40,147 nucleotides of DNA from positions 1 through 40,147 of the forward strand of contig REEM01000097.1 in assembly GCA_007695055.1 (NCBI GenBank), in the 5' to 3' direction. The first letter of the stretch is position 1; each line of letters starts with the position of its first letter. This stretch comes from Spirochaetaceae bacterium (lineage in GTDB: Bacteria; Spirochaetota; Spirochaetia; DSM-27196; SLAA01). The notes under the pieces are model-generated. The model worked only from the letters and a program-made list of their open reading frames with translations, had not been told where the DNA came from and made no database searches. Of the stretch, positions 32,874 to 39,851 are shown piece by piece. The position numbers and the translations under genes are program-made.

Positions 32874-33143
32874 ATGGGCAAGAAGATCTACGTAGGAAAC
32901 CTTAACTACAACACCAACGAGTCGGACCTGACCGAGCTTTTCGAAGCATACGGTACAGTTGTTTCGGCATCGGTCATTACTGACCGTGATACCGGCAACT
33001 CCAAGGGCTTTGCATTCGTTGAAATGGGTTCGGAAGACGAGGCTCGTGCAGCCATTTCCGCCCTTGACGGAAACGAAGTTGACGGACGTCAGCTCAAAGT
33101 CAATGAGTCCATTGACAAGCCCCGTCGCAACGACCGCTACTAG
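32874..33143 (+). CDS. Single-RRM RNA-binding protein
   Basis: 89 residues, one RNA recognition motif and a short basic tail, as in cyanobacterial Rbp and spirochaete/proteobacterial glycine-rich-like proteins. RNP2 is KIYVGNL (4-10) and RNP1 is KGFAFVEM (44-51), both with the aromatic residues that stack on RNA bases. The tail (KPRRNDRY) lacks a Gly-rich domain. Probably an RNA chaperone; relatives are often cold-induced, and the long structured leader would suit that, though induction is inference. AAGGA precedes ATG 32874. Followed by a strong terminator. Confidence 0.93.
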   Translation: MGKKIYVGNLNYNTNESDLTELFEAYGTVVSASVITDRDTGNSKGFAFVEMGSEDEARAAISALDGNEVDGRQLKVNESIDKPRRNDRY

Positions 33144-33165
33144 TCACAACTTTTAGCTGAATTGC

Positions 33166-33200
33166 AAAAGCCGCTCCGGGTAACCGGGGCGGCTTTTTTT
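33166..33200. terminator. Bidirectional terminator between the RRM gene and thiN
   Basis: AAAAGCCGCTCCGG (33166-33179) and CCGGGGCGGCTTTT (33184-33197) pair over 14 bp with one G-T wobble, loop GTAA. T7 ends at 33200 on the + strand; the minus strand has T4. It can serve both convergent genes. Confidence 0.92.
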
Positions 33201-33256
33201 GTGTGCCATGCTGCAGCCATGAGGGCTCTAGCGCACCATCTGTAGGTGCCAAACGG

Positions 33257-33871
33257 TCAGTGCTGTACCATGAGCAGCAAGACGCCGCTTTGGTGGCTGA
33301 TAGTGACGGTTGGTGACAGTGCTTCATTCAGGCAACCGTTACGCACCCCCGGTTCCAGACTCTCATTCCTGAGCGGATATCTGAGATCCTGAGTAACAAT
33401 TCCCTCCACAGCTCCGGCAAGAGGAAAAAGCGAGACTACCTTGCCAGGCGCAGTCTCAAGCTTTTGGGTGCGTTCCGCCACAAAGGAGCGCCCAAAGTTG
33501 TCTATGAACGACAAGGAGTCAAAGTGGTGGCTGTACTCCAGGAGTACCGACAGATTATTCAACTCATGGTCCAGCCGGTCCCCCACCACCCCAGCCACCA
33601 GAACCTCACTCGCTGAGTTCTCAGCCGCATACCTGAGCGCCTTTTGCAGATCATTGCTTTCCTGGTCGGGGTTGTGGATCACCTTAACCCCTGCCGGGGC
33701 TTGATCGGTAAAGCTGTCCAGATCCCCAATAATGAGCGCTGGATGAACGCCGTGCTTGAACACATTGTAGGCACCACCGTCAGCGGCAATGACCAGATCG
33801 GCCCAGGTGAAGCATTTGGAAAACAGAGCGTCCTCCAAGGGCTGGCCGTTGCAATAGACCAACACCTTCAT
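33257..33871 (-). CDS. thiN: Thiamine pyrophosphokinase
   Basis: 204 residues, usual length. Converts thiamine to thiamine pyrophosphate using ATP. Conserved motifs: AADGGA (29-34), IIGDLDS (47-53), NPDQESNDLQKAL (67-79, catalytic acidic cluster), GVVGDRLDHELNNL (94-107), then a C-terminal thiamine-binding beta domain with VVSLFPLAGAVEGI and TVTISHQSGVLLL. Its start overlaps the yaaA stop by 4 nt, so both are co-translated. No other thiamine genes or TPP riboswitch seen here. Confidence 0.93.
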   Translation of the reverse strand: MKVLVYCNGQPLEDALFSKCFTWADLVIAADGGAYNVFKHGVHPALIIGDLDSFTDQAPAGVKVIHNPDQESNDLQKALRYAAENSASEVLVAGVVGDRLDHELNNLSVLLEYSHHFDSLSFIDNFGRSFVAERTQKLETAPGKVVSLFPLAGAVEGIVTQDLRYPLRNESLEPGVRNGCLNEALSPTVTISHQSGVLLLMVQH

Positions 33872-34671
33872 GGCGTGCGCTCACGGACAAATACCGGCTT
33901 GTCGGGGGTTGAGAAGTCGGTATGCAATAGATATCCGTCCTCGTGAAAATCCATAAGCTCTTTGGGGTCATCAATTCGATTCTTGATAATCCAGTGCGCC
34001 ATCCGCCCACGGGCGTTCTTTGCGTACATCGCAACTATTCGGTACTCTCCCTTATGCCGTTCCTTAAACTGCGGTGTAACAATGCGCCCCGGAAGGCCCG
34101 CAGGTTGAATAACCCGTACGTATTCCTGCGACGCAAGGTTAACAATATCCTGAGTTTGGTGTGTCTTTCGGCCGGTAGCGGGGGAAAGCGCGTTGCGTAG
34201 TGCTGTGGTAGGCTTGTCCCCCCAGAACTCATACAGCGAACCGGCGTTTTCCGTTGCAAGCGATGTTGCCATTTCCAGTCTATAGGGGCGAATCAGATCC
34301 AGCGGCCGCAACACGCCGTAGAGCCCGGACAATATGCACAGATGTTCCTGAGCATAGGCGATATCGCCACTGCTGAACTCTCCCGCGTTGAGTCCCCGAA
34401 ACACCTCACCCGTATAGGCATATACCGCTTGCGCAACGCTCCCGGATTGGTGCTCGGAGTGGTCGTGGCGCCACTCTTGGAAGCGTTCACCGGTGGCCTG
34501 TGCAAGAACATCACTCAATTTCATGAGCTCCTGCAGCTCCTTCGGGCTCTTCTCACGCAAACGCTCCATGAGTTCGGCAGCCTCGTTCAGAAACTGTGGT
34601 TGAGTACTGCGCGCAGCTACAGCAGGTGCGCGAAAGTTCTGGGTCTTTGAGGGAGATAGCAGCACAATCAT
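33868..34671 (-). CDS. yaaA: Peroxide-stress protein YaaA (DUF328)
   Basis: 267 residues, usual length. In E. coli YaaA lowers free intracellular iron during peroxide stress and the fold binds DNA; the reaction is unknown. Signature blocks: MIVLLSPSKTQNF at the N-terminus, YAYTGEVFRGLNAGEFS, HLCILSGLYGVLRPLDLIRPYRLEM, NLASQEYVRVI and VAMYAKNARGRMAHWII. No clear ribosome site before ATG 34671; a weak TAGTAT -10-like sequence lies 9 nt upstream. Coupled to thiN downstream. A perfect 8-bp inverted repeat at 34704-34723 lies 33 nt upstream and could control it. Confidence 0.93.
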   Translation of the reverse strand: MIVLLSPSKTQNFRAPAVAARSTQPQFLNEAAELMERLREKSPKELQELMKLSDVLAQATGERFQEWRHDHSEHQSGSVAQAVYAYTGEVFRGLNAGEFSSGDIAYAQEHLCILSGLYGVLRPLDLIRPYRLEMATSLATENAGSLYEFWGDKPTTALRNALSPATGRKTHQTQDIVNLASQEYVRVIQPAGLPGRIVTPQFKERHKGEYRIVAMYAKNARGRMAHWIIKNRIDDPKELMDFHEDGYLLHTDFSTPDKPVFVRERTP

Positions 34672-34703
34672 GCGCTAAGCATACTACTTCGAGCGGCGGT
34701 GCG

Positions 34704-34723
34704 TCTCAGTTGGTGAACTGAGA
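34704..34723. promoter_or_regulatory. Perfect inverted repeat between yaaA and the AraC-type gene
   Basis: TCTCAGTT-GGTG-AACTGAGA, 8-4-8, in the divergent intergenic region, 33 nt before yaaA and 36 nt before the -35 of the AraC-type promoter. No T-run follows, so an operator is more likely than a terminator. Confidence 0.4.
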
Positions 34724-34758
34724 TCCTCATTTTGTGCCCGTACCGGTGCAATGTCCTT

Positions 34759-34787
34759 TTGACCTAAGCTATGTGCTGGCATATACT
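34759..34787 (+). promoter_or_regulatory. Promoter placing the AraC-type start at a leaderless ATG
   Basis: TTGACC (34759-34764; five of six), 17-bp spacer, TATACT (34782-34787; five of six). The expected start site is at 34794, which is the A of an ATG. No ribosome site exists before any start of this gene. Confidence 0.65.
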
Positions 34788-34793
34788 CAGCTC

Positions 34794-35912
34794 ATGCTTT
34801 TTCTGGCTCTCGTGGCGATGTTGGGGGCGGCACAGGGTCTCTTGCTGTTAATACTGATTGGTGTGCGGTTCCGCAGCCGCAACAATCTTCCTTTTGCACT
34901 GCTTCTGCTTGGCTTTTCGCTCCGCCTAAGTACCATTCCTGCCTGGAACCCGGATACCCTCCTGTCACATTCCTGGATACTCACTGTCATTGGCCCAATG
35001 CCGCTGCTCTTTGCACCCTTGGTGTGGTGGTATGTTCGTGAACTCGTTCATGAGAACGAAACCCCGCGCCGAGTTGGACTTCATTGTCTGCCGTGGATTA
35101 TAGAGACCGCTCTTCTTTCGGTTTTTGTGTACTCCATGAGTGCGGTGGAATACCGGGCCTTGGTGGTAGATCTCTTTAGCTCCCCGTCGCCATGGTGGAT
35201 GCCGGTCCGGCACGCCCTCAAGTTGCTTCAAGGCTTGGTATATGCGCTTCCGACCCTGAGCCTTGCCTTTGGTGCGGCAAGTCGTAATCCGCATGTGACT
35301 CCCCGGCGTTTGCTCTGGGCCCGCTTCGTGGTGCTTGCACCGCTGCTCTCGCTGCTTGCTTTTAGTGTGGTTGCGGTGCGTCCAGCGGCCGCGGCGGTAC
35401 CGCTTGCGGGGAGCATTTCACCGTTCTATGTTCCCGCCGCCGTCATGGCCGTAACCATTTACAGCTTCGCGATGTTGGTGATTGCAGCACCCGACGTGCT
35501 CTCGGTCGCTGGCAACGGGCAGAGCTCTGGCACCGCACAAGCCGCCACCCAGGAGGAGATAGAAGACATTGCCTACCGAGTTCGGCGTGCTCTTGATGCT
35601 GGTGCGTACCGAAACCCTGAGCTCACCATTAGCTCCTTGGCTAAGCAACTCAAGGTACATCCCAAACGGCTCTCCTATGCCATTAACCAAGGCTTTGGCC
35701 AGAACTTCTCCCAGCTCGTACATAGCCGCAGACTGAACTATTTTCTGCAACAGGCAGCACATGGCATACCGGAGCAGCAAACTATTCTCCGTATAGCCAT
35801 TGATGCAGGATTCCCGTCAAAGAGCACCTTTAACCGAGTCTTTAAACAACGCTTTGGCAAGACCCCTTCAGAGTTCCTTCCCGAATATTCACTGACCCAA
35901 GACGAGACCTGA
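34794..35912 (+). CDS. Seven-TM AraC-type transcriptional regulator
   Basis: 372 residues from ATG 34794; the open frame starts at GTG 34734, but a good promoter lies inside that extension. The N-terminal 215 residues form about seven transmembrane helices (from LFLALVAMLGAAQGLLLLILIG to VPAAVMAVTIYSFAMLVIA). The C-terminus has an AraC double helix-turn-helix (about 265-365: TISSLAKQLKVHPKRLSYAINQ and ILRIAIDAGFPSKSTFNRVFKQRFGKTPSEF). A membrane-embedded regulator sensing an extracellular or lipid signal is inferred. Target genes unknown; the TetR-ABC operon lies downstream on the same strand with its own promoter. Confidence 0.85.
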   Translation: MLFLALVAMLGAAQGLLLLILIGVRFRSRNNLPFALLLLGFSLRLSTIPAWNPDTLLSHSWILTVIGPMPLLFAPLVWWYVRELVHENETPRRVGLHCLPWIIETALLSVFVYSMSAVEYRALVVDLFSSPSPWWMPVRHALKLLQGLVYALPTLSLAFGAASRNPHVTPRRLLWARFVVLAPLLSLLAFSVVAVRPAAAAVPLAGSISPFYVPAAVMAVTIYSFAMLVIAAPDVLSVAGNGQSSGTAQAATQEEIEDIAYRVRRALDAGAYRNPELTISSLAKQLKVHPKRLSYAINQGFGQNFSQLVHSRRLNYFLQQAAHGIPEQQTILRIAIDAGFPSKSTFNRVFKQRFGKTPSEFLPEYSLTQDET

Positions 35913-35964
35913 GCCCGGCCGCTCACCCAGCACGGCTGGCGCAAGCTCTGGTGTAAACTCTTGC

Positions 35965-35994
35965 TTGACTATTTGTCTGATATAGTCATATAGT
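35965..35994 (+). promoter_or_regulatory. TetR-operon promoter with embedded operator
   Basis: TTGACT (35965-35970; five of six), 18-bp spacer, TATAGT (35989-35994; five of six). TGACTAT-N9-ATAGTCA (35966-35988) is a perfect inverted repeat covering the -35 and spacer, well placed for autorepression by the TetR protein. Confidence 0.65.
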
Positions 35995-36023
35995 ATTCTT
36001 ACACACATTGAGGAGCCGTTCAA

Positions 36024-36704
36024 ATGCCACGACGCTTTACTGAAGATGAGGAACGCCGCATAAAGACTGCACTCTGGGAGTCCGCACGCGGAGTAATGGG
36101 CATGCGCGGGGTGCGCAAGACCAGCATAGATGAACTGGTGAATGCTGCAGGCATTGCAAAGGGCAGCTTCTACCGCTTCTACCCGAGCAAAGAGGCCCTT
36201 GCCCTTGAGATCCTGGCCGAATGGGAACGTGGGTTTCACGAGGGTATAGCCCGACGCTTTGAAAGTTCCAGCCCGCGCGGCCATGCCGAAACTGCACTCG
36301 TGTTGCAGGCCGTGTTCCTGGAGGACTTTCCCCAACAGGTCATGGCCTCGGGACTGCAGGGCCTCATGGAGGCAGAGGAAGTTGCGCACCTGCAGCAACG
36401 CTCGGACGCCGCGCACCGACACCTTATGGATGAGCAGGACCTGCGCCTTTTCGAGCGCTTAGGCCCGCACTTCCTGGCCGCCGAGCTTAAGCCAGCCGTT
36501 GCCGAGGAAGTCATTATTGCCGGACTACGGCTGCTATTCGACGCCGGTCTCCGGACCCTACGCGGCGACACAAGCGGCCCTCGGACACTTGGGCCGGAAC
36601 ATTACCACCAGGCCTTTGGCGAGCTGCTCCACGGGTTTCTCCTCAGGGTGTTCAGCAGCACCGTCACACCCAGCCCCAGTACCTCTCAAAGGAGCACAGA
36701 ATGA
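36024..36704 (+). CDS. TetR-family transcriptional regulator
   Basis: 226 residues, GAGGAG 8 nt before ATG. N-terminal TetR helix-turn-helix (about 10-56): IKTALWESARGVMGMRGVRKTSIDELVNAAGIAKGSFYRFYPSKEALALEIL pattern, with the classic G-S-F-Y-R-F-Y recognition helix end. The C-terminal helical domain (about 70-200) would bind the inducer. The last 20 residues are Ser/Thr/Pro rich and disordered. It overlaps the ABC ATPase gene by 4 nt and probably represses the whole operon through the palindrome in its promoter, releasing it when the transported compound is present. Confidence 0.92.
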   Translation: MPRRFTEDEERRIKTALWESARGVMGMRGVRKTSIDELVNAAGIAKGSFYRFYPSKEALALEILAEWERGFHEGIARRFESSSPRGHAETALVLQAVFLEDFPQQVMASGLQGLMEAEEVAHLQQRSDAAHRHLMDEQDLRLFERLGPHFLAAELKPAVAEEVIIAGLRLLFDAGLRTLRGDTSGPRTLGPEHYHQAFGELLHGFLLRVFSSTVTPSPSTSQRSTE

Positions 36705-37675
36705 ATATATCGACCCAACACTCAGAGCCGCTCATAGAGGTCCGTGACCTGGAGTACCGTTACCCGGGAGCCGCAAGCGCCACCTTATGTGGTCTCAGCT
36801 TTAGCTTAGGGGCGGGTGACATTTACGGTTTCCTGGGGCCAAGCGGCGCAGGTAAGTCTACAACCCAGAAAATTCTCTACCGCCTGCTGTCCGGATACAC
36901 AGGCACAGTACAGGTGGCCGGACGGGAAATTGCCGCCTGGGGGCCGGAGATCTACGCGGGGATAGGCATTGGCTTTGAGGCCCCGAACCTTTATCTCAAA
37001 CTTACCGGGCGTGAAAACCTTGAGTTTGCATTGGCTCTGCATTCAGCACACCGCTCACGCGCTGTCTTTGGCTCGGCGGGCTCTGCCCTGAACACCGCCT
37101 TCAGCTCTACGAGCCCCACCGCAAGCCCAAACCCGGGCATTGACATTGACTCGGCCGTCAAGCGGCTTGGCCTTCAGGACGCGGTCGACGCACGGGTGGA
37201 GACCTACTCCAAGGGCATGCGAATGCGGCTCGCGTTTATTCGTGCGGTGCTGCACAGTCCCGGTTTGTTATTCTTAGATGAGCCGACATCGGGCCTGGAT
37301 CCGCTCTGGTCGCGTCAGGTAAAGGACTGGATTCTGGAACTCCGTAGCTACGGAACCGCAGTCTTCATTACCACGCACTCCATGGAGCTGGCCGACGAGC
37401 TCTGCGACACCGTGGGTTTCCTGGTGGACGGACGTCTCATTGCGCAAGAGAACCCGGCTCAGCTCAAACAGCGATACGGGAGTCCCGGAATGATTGTTCA
37501 GGGCATTGGCGCCGACGGGCAGCATGTTGAGCATGACATGCCCTACGAGGATCTGCTTCTTGGACCTGCACTCAACGGCATGCAGACCGTCACCCGAGTT
37601 GTGAACCGCGAGGTCAGCCTGGAGCAGGTATTCCTGCAGGTGACCGGACGCAGCCTGCAGCAGGCAGCGTCATGA
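36701..37675 (+). CDS. ABC exporter ATPase
   Basis: 324 residues. Walker A GPSGAGKST (46-54), signature YSKGM (169-173, in place of LSGGQ, as in many ABC-2 exporters), Walker B LLFLDEP (189-195), D-loop SGLD, and H-loop H226. The Q-loop position has Glu in GFEAPNLYLKLT, usual for this subfamily. An unusual insertion (about 118-148: Ser/Ala/Pro-rich, SSTSPTASPNPG) lies between the Q-loop helix and the signature. A C-terminal extension (about 265-324) follows the nucleotide-binding core. Overlaps tetR by 4 nt and the permease gene by 4 nt. AAGGAG precedes ATG. Confidence 0.94.
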   Translation: MNISTQHSEPLIEVRDLEYRYPGAASATLCGLSFSLGAGDIYGFLGPSGAGKSTTQKILYRLLSGYTGTVQVAGREIAAWGPEIYAGIGIGFEAPNLYLKLTGRENLEFALALHSAHRSRAVFGSAGSALNTAFSSTSPTASPNPGIDIDSAVKRLGLQDAVDARVETYSKGMRMRLAFIRAVLHSPGLLFLDEPTSGLDPLWSRQVKDWILELRSYGTAVFITTHSMELADELCDTVGFLVDGRLIAQENPAQLKQRYGSPGMIVQGIGADGQHVEHDMPYEDLLLGPALNGMQTVTRVVNREVSLEQVFLQVTGRSLQQAAS

Positions 37676-39324
37676 GCAGTATTGAAAGCAGCACCGTGAG
37701 TCGCAGCGTCACCCGGGGCATGAGCTCAGCCCTAGGTTCGCAGATGCAGCTCGTGCGCAACGAGATTCGGCTGCAGTTTCGCAACGGATTCTATGCCGCC
37801 TACAGCGTCATGACGGCCATGTTCTTTGTCATTCTTGTGGTGCTCCCGGCCGGGTGGCGCGAGGCTGGATTCACCGTGATTGTACTCATGGATCCTGCCT
37901 TCATGGGTTTCTTCTTTGCAGGTGGCCTGGTGCTGCTTGAGCGGGAGCAAGGTGTGCTTGCCTTCGTCCTCACCCGGGGTCGCGGCTTTGCGGCCTACTG
38001 GTTTGCCAAGGTTGGGGCGATTCTGGCACTTGCGTTCGTGGTTGTGGGGGTGCTGTGGTCGCTCTCGGTTGTGCTGGGCTATATCCCGCTGGACCTGGTC
38101 GGCTTGCTGTATCTCGCTGGAGGCCTCCTCTTGAGTGTTCCGGCCTTCTTTAGTCTGGGCATGGTCATGGCCGGCTGGAAGCCGCGCATTATTGAGTACT
38201 TTGTGTACTCAAGCATTGCACTGCTGCCACTCATGTTTCCCTTGGTGGAGCTTGGCGGCATCTCGGTGGGGCTGTGGGGCATGCTCTCGCCGGTCTGGGG
38301 TGGTTTGGTTCTCATAGGGTCGATGTTTGAGCAGTCGCTCAGTCTACTCGAACTTGGCGGCGCAGTGGTAAGCCTTGTTGTCTGGAACCTGTTGGCGTAC
38401 CGCTGGGCCGGGCGCGCCTTTGCACGCCTGGCTGGCATTGGCGCTGACGCGCGTCCCAAGCCAAGTTCGCTGGGGCAAAAGGCGGGCTCGGTTGCGGCGG
38501 GGGCCAGCTCCGGTGCGGGGGCTGACGGCGGTGCGGTGTCCGCGGCACACGGCGCGCCTACCCTGGGGTCGCGGCGAGGGATGCTTGGCATTTCACCCGC
38601 CGCTGCCGACATCCGACTCATGCTCCGCGACCGCGTCAGCATGATTATTCTCTTTGCGCCTCTCCTGGCTGCTGCGGTCTTGGGGCGCGGGTTGCCTTGG
38701 CTGCTGCACGGGAGCGGCAGCGGGGGTGCTGCGGTACTGCCCGCAGCGGTCGGTGCGGCAGTGCTGCCGTTTATGGACAACATTCGCTCCTTTGCGCTAC
38801 TGCTTGGGGTGCTCATGTACGGTATGGTTGGTGCTTTTCTGATACTGGATGAAAAAGACGGCGGGGTGCTGCCCTTTCTGCGCACCCTACCGGGCAAGCC
38901 CGGCTGGTTTATCCTCAGGCGTGGGCGCCTGTTGTTACTGCTGCATGCGGTAGCGCTCCTACCCACGGTGCTTATTGGTGGCCTGTATCATGGCGACCCG
39001 CTGCGCTTTGGCCTGTCGCTGGTGGTAGATGCAGTGGCGCTGCCAGCCATGTTCCTGGCAATGGGCCTGCTGGCGGCCAACAAGGTACAAGGCCTGGCAA
39101 TGGCCAAGATTCTTAACCTTTGTACCCTGCCACCGCTCCTGCTCATTGCGCTACCGGGCTCCTGGGCCTGGGTTGTGGGCATTTTCCCCACCGCCTGGGG
39201 CAGCCTCATTCGGCTCAGCGCCACCGGCACCACGCAGGTAGCCATAGCCACACTCATTGGCCTTGTTTACACAGGCGGCCTGGTCGCCGTTCTGTACCGC
39301 AAAGCCGTGCGCATGAGCGGCTGA
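37672..39324 (+). CDS. ABC exporter permease, two fused ABC-2 halves
   Basis: 550 residues, about 12 transmembrane helices in two sets of six. The halves are recognisably duplicated: NEIRLQFRNGF (31-41) matches DIRLMLRDRV near 307, and GGLVLLEREQGVLAFVLTR matches FLILDEKDGGVLPFLRT. A low-complexity Gly/Ala/Ser linker (about 258-298) joins them. One chain can therefore supply both membrane subunits, with two copies of the neighbouring ATPase. Substrate unknown; control by the operon's TetR protein suggests a toxic small molecule or lipid. GC content is higher than in flanking genes (about 63%). Confidence 0.88.
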   Translation: MSSIESSTVSRSVTRGMSSALGSQMQLVRNEIRLQFRNGFYAAYSVMTAMFFVILVVLPAGWREAGFTVIVLMDPAFMGFFFAGGLVLLEREQGVLAFVLTRGRGFAAYWFAKVGAILALAFVVVGVLWSLSVVLGYIPLDLVGLLYLAGGLLLSVPAFFSLGMVMAGWKPRIIEYFVYSSIALLPLMFPLVELGGISVGLWGMLSPVWGGLVLIGSMFEQSLSLLELGGAVVSLVVWNLLAYRWAGRAFARLAGIGADARPKPSSLGQKAGSVAAGASSGAGADGGAVSAAHGAPTLGSRRGMLGISPAAADIRLMLRDRVSMIILFAPLLAAAVLGRGLPWLLHGSGSGGAAVLPAAVGAAVLPFMDNIRSFALLLGVLMYGMVGAFLILDEKDGGVLPFLRTLPGKPGWFILRRGRLLLLLHAVALLPTVLIGGLYHGDPLRFGLSLVVDAVALPAMFLAMGLLAANKVQGLAMAKILNLCTLPPLLLIALPGSWAWVVGIFPTAWGSLIRLSATGTTQVAIATLIGLVYTGGLVAVLYRKAVRMSG

Positions 39325-39352
39325 AACTCGGCGCGGAGGTCGGACGGGAAGC

Positions 39353-39754
39353 TTATTGTGCCTTGGCGTCGGTCAGGGCAACCTCTATGGCCTTGAGAAT
39401 AATCTTGCTTGAGGCGGTAGCACGGGCAATGGTATCTACATCCAGGCTCTGCGCCTCTATGACTCGGTCTTTTACCCCCTCACCCGAGGAGCCACGACCG
39501 GTGGCGTGGCGCAGAATTTCTATGTTGTGTATTCGGTTATTGAGCACAGTCACCGCAACCTCGGCCGACACCAGGTTGGTGTCATAGGTACCAAAATGCC
39601 GTCCATCCGGCACCTGCTGCAGATCCACGTCCTCAATGACAATGGCGTCCACCTGCTCCTGATACTCACTCAAGCCCAGGGCCTGCACGCTCGAGGCACC
39701 GCCCACAAAAAGGAGCGCGACCAACGCCACGCCCCACAAAGTTTTATTTCTCAT
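39353..39754 (-). CDS. Exported FMN-binding-domain protein
   Basis: 133 residues from ATG 39754 (MRNKTLWG). Signal peptide (about 1-25, ending SSVQALG). The rest is one FMN_bind domain: DLQQVPDGRHFGTYD, VAVTVLNNRIHNIEILRHATG, then RVIEAQSLDVDTIARATASSKIILKAIEVAL. In RnfG/NqrC-type proteins the last block reads S-G-A-T-x-T-S with a flavinylated Thr; here it is R-A-T-A-S-S, so covalent FMN attachment is uncertain. No other Rnf or Nqr genes nearby. The same-strand partial gene ends 98 nt upstream; a good promoter lies between. Confidence 0.82.
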   Translation of the reverse strand: MRNKTLWGVALVALLFVGGASSVQALGLSEYQEQVDAIVIEDVDLQQVPDGRHFGTYDTNLVSAEVAVTVLNNRIHNIEILRHATGRGSSGEGVKDRVIEAQSLDVDTIARATASSKIILKAIEVALTDAKAQ

Positions 39755-39810
39755 CACTTCTCGTATGCTGCAGTTCAATCTCACAACCCTCTCCAACAGA
39801 TTAGGCCGTG

Positions 39811-39839
39811 ATTATACCCCGAACCCGGAAAGGCGTCGA
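39811..39839 (-). promoter_or_regulatory. Promoter of the FMN-binding protein gene
   Basis: On the minus strand TCGACG (39839-39834, four of six), 17-bp spacer, TATAAT (39816-39811, perfect). Start near 39804, leader about 50 nt. Confidence 0.7.
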
Positions 39840-39851
39840 CTTTTAATTCGG

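Noticed and set aside
32585-32881. 98-codon minus-strand frame upstream of the RRM gene
   Set aside because: No ribosome site and overlaps the RRM start; the + strand readings of the same DNA look more protein-like.
38079-38966. 295-codon minus-strand frame opposite the ABC permease
   Set aside because: Ser/Pro/Arg-rich shadow of hydrophobic codons on the other strand; no motif or ribosome site.
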